From Pseudomonas versuta (GTDB taxonomy: Bacteria; Pseudomonadota; Gammaproteobacteria; Pseudomonadales; Pseudomonadaceae): 64,000 nt of DNA. Positions 56,817 to 64,000 of the stretch are shown piece by piece. The stretch's first letter is position 1; every line of letters begins with the position of its first letter. The notes under the pieces are model-generated. The model was not told the DNA's origin. It was given only the letters and a program-made list of their open reading frames with translations, and did not search any database. The DNA lies in the NCBI RefSeq assembly GCF_001294575.1, contig NZ_CP012676.1, forward strand, positions 3,176,001-3,240,000, read 5' to 3'. Made by a program: the position numbers and the translations under genes.

Positions 56817-56962
56817 AGGTTCTTCCACGGAGGCTGCGGCCAGAGGCAAGTCAATCACGTCCATCGACAGTGCGACTCGCAAAGGGCCGCATTATATCGG
56901 CCCTTCGCCTTGGGTACAGCGTGTTTATACGATAGGCGCAGGCAATTGGACGGCCTGCACAC

Positions 56963-57967
56963 TCATTGTTGGTTAAATTCGGTTAAAACCGAGATTACCT
57001 GCTCTATCTGCTGGCGACTGACATCCATGTGCGTGACCATTCGCAGACGCGGTGCGGCACTCAGTTTGATACCACGTTCGCCGGCAAATATCTTGAGCGC
57101 TTGCGCCCGCTCCCCCAGTTGCGCATAAACCATGTTGGTCTGGACCGGCTCAACCTCATAGCCGCCAGCACGCAACCCCTCGGCCAGTAACTGGGCGTGG
57201 TCATGGTCATCCAACAGGCGCTCGACCTGGTGGTCCAGCGCGTACAGGCCCGCAGCCGCCAGCTGTCCGGCCTGACGCAGGCCGCCACCGACCATTTTGC
57301 GCAAACGCCGTGCCCTGCCAATAAAGTCCGCAGCACCGCACAACACCGAGCCCACTGGAGCGCCCAGCCCTTTGGAGAGACATACCGAGACCGAATCGAA
57401 ATGCCGGGTGATGTCGCCCGCATCCACCCCCAGCTTGACTGAAGCGTTGTACAGCCGCGCGCCATCAAGGTGCAGCCCCAGCCCGTGCTCACGGGTCAGG
57501 CGACTGGCTGCGGCCAGATACTCCAGTGGCAGGACCTTGCCTTGCATGGTGTTTTCCAGCGCCAGCAAGCGGGTCCGGGCGAAATGAAAGTCGTCAGGCT
57601 TGATCGCCGCGGCGACCTGATCCAGGTCCAGCGAACCGTCCGCCTGCACCTCCAGCGGCTGCGGTTGAATGGAACCCAATACCGCCGCACCGCCGCCTTC
57701 ATATTTGTAGGTGTGGGCCTGCTGCCCGACGATGTATTCCTCGCCACGTCCGCAATGGGCCATCAACGCCAGCAAGTTGCTCATGGTCCCGGTAGGTACA
57801 AACAACGCTTCGGCAAAGCCCAGACGCACGGCCAGTTCCGACTCCAGCTTGTTCACCATTGGATCTTCGCCATACACATCGTCGCCCAACGGCGCATTTG
57901 CCATGGCTTCGCGCATACCGCTGCTGGGGAGGGTCACTGTGTCACTACGAAGATCGATATCAGTCAT
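56963..57967 (-). CDS. ltaE: Low-specificity L-threonine aldolase
   Basis: This 334-residue PLP enzyme cleaves threonine and allo-threonine to glycine and acetaldehyde. It has [16 protein letters not shown] at the start, the substrate/PLP segment [13 protein letters not shown] (about 165-177) and the PLP lysine in [16 protein letters not shown] (about 194-209). It lies upstream of alaS on the same strand with a 146-base gap. Confidence 0.94.
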   Translation of the reverse strand: MTDIDLRSDTVTLPSSGMREAMANAPLGDDVYGEDPMVNKLESELAVRLGFAEALFVPTGTMSNLLALMAHCGRGEEYIVGQQAHTYKYEGGGAAVLGSIQPQPLEVQADGSLDLDQVAAAIKPDDFHFARTRLLALENTMQGKVLPLEYLAAASRLTREHGLGLHLDGARLYNASVKLGVDAGDITRHFDSVSVCLSKGLGAPVGSVLCGAADFIGRARRLRKMVGGGLRQAGQLAAAGLYALDHQVERLLDDHDHAQLLAEGLRAGGYEVEPVQTNMVYAQLGERAQALKIFAGERGIKLSAAPRLRMVTHMDVSRQQIEQVISVLTEFNQQ

Positions 57968-58187
57968 TGAACAAGCCTCGGCAATGGGGAGTCAGCACCG
58001 GATGCTAATCGCGGACTTCCCTTTCGAACAAGTGGACTGCGCACCGTATCGCTCATATTCAAGCAGTTACATCACGATCGACCGCTAAAACCATCCGGGA
58101 ATTTGATGGCTATTAGCAAAAAGCAGCGATGCATCCTTGAAACATATGTGATACAAAATGCCCGCCGCCAGAAACACTGGTGGCAAC

Positions 58188-58352
58188 GTTCTCAGGGCGG
58201 GGTGCAACTCCCCACCGGCGGTAATTGCGCGCAATGCGCATAGCCCGCGAGCGCTTGGCAGGTCCTAAGGTTTCGGCTGGAGGGCGGTCAAGGTCAGCAG
58301 ACCCGGTGTGATCCCGGGGCCGACGGTCATAGTCCGGATGAAGAGAGAACGG
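58188..58352 (+). ncRNA. FMN riboswitch (RFN element)
   Basis: The conserved RFN elements are present in order: TCTCAGGGCGGGGTG, ACTCCCCACCGGCGGTAA, AGCCCGCGAGCG, GGTCAGCAGACCCGGTG, CCGGGGCCGACGGTCATAGT and CCGGATGAAGAGAGAACGG. They fold into the known six-helix FMN-binding structure. It lies 130 bases before the lumazine synthase gene and should switch it off when FMN is plentiful. Confidence 0.97.
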
Positions 58353-58484
58353 GATTGGCGCCAAAGGGCCGTCAACCAGGCGCGATTGTGTTGCTGCTGA
58401 TAGCCGTACATGACCCGCTTGAACGTACCCTTAAATCCCATTCGATTCATATGCCCTGTTTTTCACACAAACAGGAGTCAGAAC

Positions 58485-58979
58485 ATGCAACCCACCGCAA
58501 TTCACCACAACGAGCGCGTAGCGTTTATCCAGGCCTCCTGGCACAAAGAGATCGTCGACCAGAGCCGTAAAGGTTTCCTGGCCGAAATGCTGGTGCAGGG
58601 TTATCAGGAAAGCGACATCGATTTCTTTGAAGTCGGCGGCGCGTTTGAAATCCCGCTGCACGCCAAACTGCTGGCCAAGACTGGCCGCTATGCCGGTATC
58701 GTCGGCGCAGCACTGGTTGTCGACGGCGGCATTTATCGCCACGATTTCGTCGCCCAGTCAGTGGTCAGCGGCCTGATGCAGGTTCAACTGGAAACCGAAG
58801 TTCCGGTCTTCTCGGTCAGCCTCACCCCGCATCACTTCCACGCAGGCGAGGAGCATCAGAAGTTCTTCTTCGACCACTTCGTGCACAAAGGCCAGGAAGC
58901 TGCAAAAACCTGCGTCGATACCCTGCAGAAAATTCGCACTATCAAGCGTATGGATAACCAGCAAAAACGCGCGGTGTAA
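58485..58979 (+). CDS. ribH: 6,7-dimethyl-8-ribityllumazine synthase, RibH2-type
   Basis: The 164-residue enzyme makes the riboflavin precursor lumazine. It shows FFEVGGAFEIPLHAKLLA (about 46-63) and the catalytic His in VVDGGIYRHDFVAQSVV (about 77-93). The residue pattern and length match the decameric RibH2-type paralog rather than the housekeeping RibH of the rib operon, where TxH replaces YRH. The ATG follows AGGAG. It is monocistronic between an FMN riboswitch and a terminator. Confidence 0.92.
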   Translation: MQPTAIHHNERVAFIQASWHKEIVDQSRKGFLAEMLVQGYQESDIDFFEVGGAFEIPLHAKLLAKTGRYAGIVGAALVVDGGIYRHDFVAQSVVSGLMQVQLETEVPVFSVSLTPHHFHAGEEHQKFFFDHFVHKGQEAAKTCVDTLQKIRTIKRMDNQQKRAV

Positions 58980-58990
58980 CAACACCACGA

Positions 58991-59024
58991 ACAAAACAGG
59001 CCCTGATCAGGGCCTGTTTTGTTT
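58991..59024. terminator. Terminator between ribH and astE
   Basis: Stem acaggccctg/cagggcctgt with near-palindromic centre, A-run before and TTTTGTTT after; it serves both convergent genes. Confidence 0.88.
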
Positions 59025-59037
59025 GTAGCCATCGCGG

Positions 59038-60048
59038 CTAAACGAGCACCGCCGCGTTCGCCGGCTCGATGATCATTGCGGCCCTCAAACCATTCTTCAC
59101 CTTGGGATTGGGGAAGATGATACGCGCACCCTCCTCTTCGACGATCCAGCGTGTCTTGGCTGTGTCTTGCGCCAGCAAATAGCCCTTGGGCAACTCGCAG
59201 AAATTCTCGACATCCACCGGCAAGTGCAAGACGAACGCATCACTGTGTTTGATCACTTCGCGGGCCACGCTGAACAGCTGCAAGCCTTTGAGCGAAGCAT
59301 CAGCCAGCGGCGGTTCGGTGCCCTCGATGATCTGCTTCAAACGCAGCTCAAGACGCTCGACGTTAACCCCGCCGTTTTGCCCGAAAGGTCGGGCCTTGCC
59401 CAGCTCGAGGGTAAACGCCTCGGCGCCCAGCTGATCGTAGGTGTAGGCACTGAAGACGATTGAAGGCTTGTTCTGCAGCAGCACCGCCTCCATGCCGGCA
59501 GCGCGCAGGCGGGCCAGCTCGTCACGGGAATGGACCCGACCTTCTTTGTAGGGATAGAGCGCAAACTGCTCGATCCTCGAACCGCGAATGGCGGTGTGCA
59601 GATCGTAGTGAAGGCGAGTACGTTCGGGGAGGCTGAAAAATGTTTCGGCCAGATGTTCAAGCTCGCACGCGCGCAGGGCCTCGGGGCCGCTGCTGTTTTC
59701 GTGACGACCGTTGAACAGCCGGTTCAGGTCCTCTTCGACAAACCGCGCGCCGGTGCGCATGGCGCCAGGGTTGCCAAACAGGAACAGGATTCGGGCCCGG
59801 GGCTTGATGTCGCCGCGGGCAATGTCATTCAACAGGCGATCGAGCAACTCGATCGGCGCTGTTTCATTACCGTGGATGCCGGCCGACAACAGCAGATCCA
59901 TACCGTTATCGCGACCTTGCGCAGGGCGCACTTCAAGTGCGCCCTCGGCCAGCCAGCGCATCCGCACGCCGTCGACAGTCAGTTGAGTCTTCTCGGCCGG
60001 TTCACGTCCGGCCAGGGTCAGTTCAAGCAGTTTGCCGAGGGCGAGCAT
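59038..60048 (-). CDS. astE: Succinylglutamate desuccinylase
   Basis: AstE (336 residues) releases glutamate and succinate in the last step of the arginine succinyltransferase pathway. Zinc carboxypeptidase-like ligands are in [15 protein letters not shown] (HxxE, about 56-70) and [12 protein letters not shown] (about 147-158). It is the last gene of the ast operon, 14 bases after the small gene. Confidence 0.95.
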   Translation of the reverse strand: MLALGKLLELTLAGREPAEKTQLTVDGVRMRWLAEGALEVRPAQGRDNGMDLLLSAGIHGNETAPIELLDRLLNDIARGDIKPRARILFLFGNPGAMRTGARFVEEDLNRLFNGRHENSSGPEALRACELEHLAETFFSLPERTRLHYDLHTAIRGSRIEQFALYPYKEGRVHSRDELARLRAAGMEAVLLQNKPSIVFSAYTYDQLGAEAFTLELGKARPFGQNGGVNVERLELRLKQIIEGTEPPLADASLKGLQLFSVAREVIKHSDAFVLHLPVDVENFCELPKGYLLAQDTAKTRWIVEEEGARIIFPNPKVKNGLRAAMIIEPANAAVLV

Positions 60049-60062
60049 AAAACATCCTTTTA

Positions 60063-60350
60063 TCAGTGGTTACAGTCCGGACCGTGTACGTGACCGTCTT
60101 CGTCATCGCCCAGGTCTGCCGGTTCCATTTCCAGTTGCAGACTTACGAGGTTAGTTGCCAATGGACGCAGCAACAGGTTGGCGTATTCGGCATCGCCCTC
60201 TTCAACGTCAACACCGATCAGCAACTGGCCACGGCCGTCTTGCTGAATCCACAGCTCTTTGCCCTGCCACATGACCGCGACGCGGGTGCAGGAAGTTTCC
60301 AGCTGGGTGCCGTCGGTATCTTCAAGGATCAGCTTCAGGGTATCGGTCAT
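60063..60350 (-). CDS. Small conserved protein of the ast operon (PA0900-like)
   Basis: A 95-residue protein lies between astB and astE, as PA0900 does in P. aeruginosa. Its body looks like a small beta-rich domain ([20 protein letters not shown]). The acidic C-terminus ends [10 protein letters not shown], a His/Cys cluster suited to binding a metal such as zinc. AstE needs zinc, so a metal-delivery role is conceivable but unproven. Databases sometimes label it topoisomerase II, which the sequence does not support. Confidence 0.85.
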   Translation of the reverse strand: MTDTLKLILEDTDGTQLETSCTRVAVMWQGKELWIQQDGRGQLLIGVDVEEGDAEYANLLLRPLATNLVSLQLEMEPADLGDDEDGHVHGPDCNH

Positions 60351-60416
60351 TATTCAGCTCTCATTTGCAGGTGACGTTGCGCGCCCGGGGCGAAAAAACC
60401 GCAGGCACGCACGTGT

Positions 60417-61763
60417 TCAATTGATCTGGAAGGGGTAAACCGCGCCCAGTTTAAGGATTTGCGTCAGTTCATCCAGTGCCGTACGGCATTCAAGCAACAA
60501 TTGCGGGTCTGCCAGATCGCTTTCACGCAAGGCATCGCGGTAGTGCTTGCTTACCCAGCGGGTCAGCGTGTCGTACAGACCGGGGGTCATGATAACCCCT
60601 GGGTTGACGGCCGCCAGCTCAGTTTCATTAAGGGCAACCCGCAGCCGCAGGCACGCCGGGCCGCCACCGTTCTGCATGCTTTGCTTGAGGTCAAACACCT
60701 TGACCTCGCGGATCGGCCCGCCCGCGGCCGTCAGCCCTTGCAGGTACTGCCAAACGCGGGGGTTGCTGCGGCACTCTTCGGGCACGATCAACAACATCGA
60801 GCCGTCAGCGCGACTGAGCAGCTGGCTGTTGAACAGATAAGAGCGCACCGCATCCTCTACTGCCACCTGATCACGGGGCACGCTGATCGACTGGAAGTTG
60901 CCACCGCGGGCCGCCAGTTTGCCGTGCAGTTCGGCCAGCATCTGTTCGGTGTTGAGGAACGCATCCTGGTGATGGAACAACAACTCGCCATTGCCCACTG
61001 CGATCACGTCGTTGTGAAACACCCCTTGATCGATCACGGACGGGTTTTGCTGGGCAAACACTACGCCCTCTTCGCTCAAGCCGTGCAGACGCGCCACGGC
61101 TTGCGAAGCTTCGAGGGTCTGGCGGGCCGGGTATTTTTGCGGCGCCGGGTAGCGGCTGTCGAACGCACTGCGCCCGTATACAAAAAACTCCACCCCCGCC
61201 TCGCCATACTCCCGGCAAAACCGCGTGTGGTTGGCGGCCCCTTCATCGCCGAATTGAGCAACCGCCGGCAACGCCGCGTGGTGCGCAAAATGCTGCTGAT
61301 CGGCAAACATCGCCCCCAGTACACGGCTGGTGGTCGGATGCTCGATGCTGCGGTGGAATTTGCAGTTGAGGTTGGCGGCGGTGAAGTGCACCCGGCCGTC
61401 TGCCGTATCAGCGCTCGGGCTGACCGTGGCCGCGTTGGCCACCCACATGCTCGACGCCGAGCAACTGGCGACCAGCAATGGCATCGCTTCCTTGGCGGCA
61501 CGCTGGATGACCTGCGCATCGGTGCCGCTAAAACCCAGGCTGCGCAAAGCGCCGACATCAGGACGCTCTTGAGGCGCCAGCACACCCTGGACAAAGCCCA
61601 TGTCCATCAGCGCTTTCATTTTTTCCAGGCCCTGCAGCGCGGCTTCCTTGGGATTGGAGGCCTGCTGGCTGTTGCTTTGGGAAGCGACGTTGCCAAACGA
61701 CAGGCCGCCATAGTTATGGGTCGGCCCCACCAAACCGTCAAAATTGACTTCAAAGGACTTCAT
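60417..61763 (-). CDS. astB: N-succinylarginine dihydrolase
   Basis: AstB (448 residues) converts succinylarginine to succinylornithine, CO2 and two ammonia. The amidinotransferase-fold active site is visible as [20 protein letters not shown] (His near 248) and [16 protein letters not shown] with the catalytic Cys (near 366). It starts [19 protein letters not shown], the family N-terminus. Confidence 0.96.
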   Translation of the reverse strand: MKSFEVNFDGLVGPTHNYGGLSFGNVASQSNSQQASNPKEAALQGLEKMKALMDMGFVQGVLAPQERPDVGALRSLGFSGTDAQVIQRAAKEAMPLLVASCSASSMWVANAATVSPSADTADGRVHFTAANLNCKFHRSIEHPTTSRVLGAMFADQQHFAHHAALPAVAQFGDEGAANHTRFCREYGEAGVEFFVYGRSAFDSRYPAPQKYPARQTLEASQAVARLHGLSEEGVVFAQQNPSVIDQGVFHNDVIAVGNGELLFHHQDAFLNTEQMLAELHGKLAARGGNFQSISVPRDQVAVEDAVRSYLFNSQLLSRADGSMLLIVPEECRSNPRVWQYLQGLTAAGGPIREVKVFDLKQSMQNGGGPACLRLRVALNETELAAVNPGVIMTPGLYDTLTRWVSKHYRDALRESDLADPQLLLECRTALDELTQILKLGAVYPFQIN

Positions 61764-61846
61764 CAGCGAGGCTCCGGCAAACGGTTGTAATAGGCATGAA
61801 TCAAAATTCTGGGGCTAACTGGCCAGCTCCCACAGGAATTGACGCT

Positions 61847-64000
<2,154 letters not shown>

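Noticed and set aside
53955..57128. 1057-codon open frame opposite alaS
   Set aside because: It is the antisense shadow of alaS and its neighbours; high GC with codon bias leaves such frames open, and it has no ribosome site or family resemblance.

Overview
The window is a chromosomal segment from a Pseudomonas of the P. fluorescens lineage; the exact species cannot be told from the sequence. The evidence is the flagellar and chemotaxis gene set with sigma-54 and FliA promoters, amrZ, the alaS-lysC-csrA-tRNA block, the arginine succinyltransferase (ast) operon with the extra small gene that Pseudomonas carries between astE and astB, and many copies of a pseudomonad REP element (core gagcgagcttgctcgcgagc). 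No phage, insertion sequence, CRISPR array or replication origin was seen.

Layout. 1-8.2 kb: the 3' end of codA, then flagellar genes: flgBCDE and cheV-cheR on the minus strand; flgA and flgM-flgN-ycgR on the plus strand. Recognisable sigma-54 sites precede flgB and flgA, and a FliA site precedes flgM. 8.2-11.0 kb: a YcaD-like MFS transporter and a PuuA-like glutamine-synthetase-family enzyme. 11.3-18.5 kb: a LacI-type regulator, an inositol-monophosphatase-family enzyme, an organophosphate:phosphate antiporter, a KdgM-like outer-membrane porin and two tandem AppA-like histidine acid phosphatases. Two identical 16-bp palindromes (TTGCACACGTGTGCAA) mark the starts of its two transcription blocks. 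I read this as a complete uptake and dephosphorylation route for inositol phosphates (phytate) or a similar organophosphate, and it is the most interesting system here. 18.6-23.7 kb: tcuRABC for tricarballylate.

24-32.7 kb: a non-phosphorylating L-fucose pathway (mutarotase, fucose dehydrogenase, fuconolactonase, fuconate dehydratase, 2-keto-3-deoxyfuconate dehydrogenase, diketo-acid hydrolase, FucP) behind a FadR/GntR regulator with two identical 17-bp operators. 32.8-43.5 kb: a second sugar-acid cluster under a LysR regulator. It repeats the dehydrogenase/hydrolase pair and adds a DenD-like dehydrogenase, a GarR-like dehydrogenase, an IlvD/Edd dehydratase, a 400-residue FAH-family enzyme and two ACS-type transporters. 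REP elements sit between genes inside both clusters.

43.6-52.5 kb: nhaA, tRNA-Arg(CCT), an NCS1 transporter with a hydantoin-racemase-like protein that lacks the first catalytic cysteine, a small exported or anchored protein behind an unreported-looking sigma-54 promoter with two upstream palindromes, phnN, amrZ, mgtE, three identical tRNA-Arg(ACG) genes and tRNA-Ser(GCT). 52.5-64 kb: csrA, lysC, alaS, ltaE, an FMN riboswitch followed by a stand-alone ribH-type lumazine synthase, and the ast operon (astE, small gene, astB, astD, partial astA), cut by the right edge. All functional calls come from motif and family recognition by eye; no database search was run.
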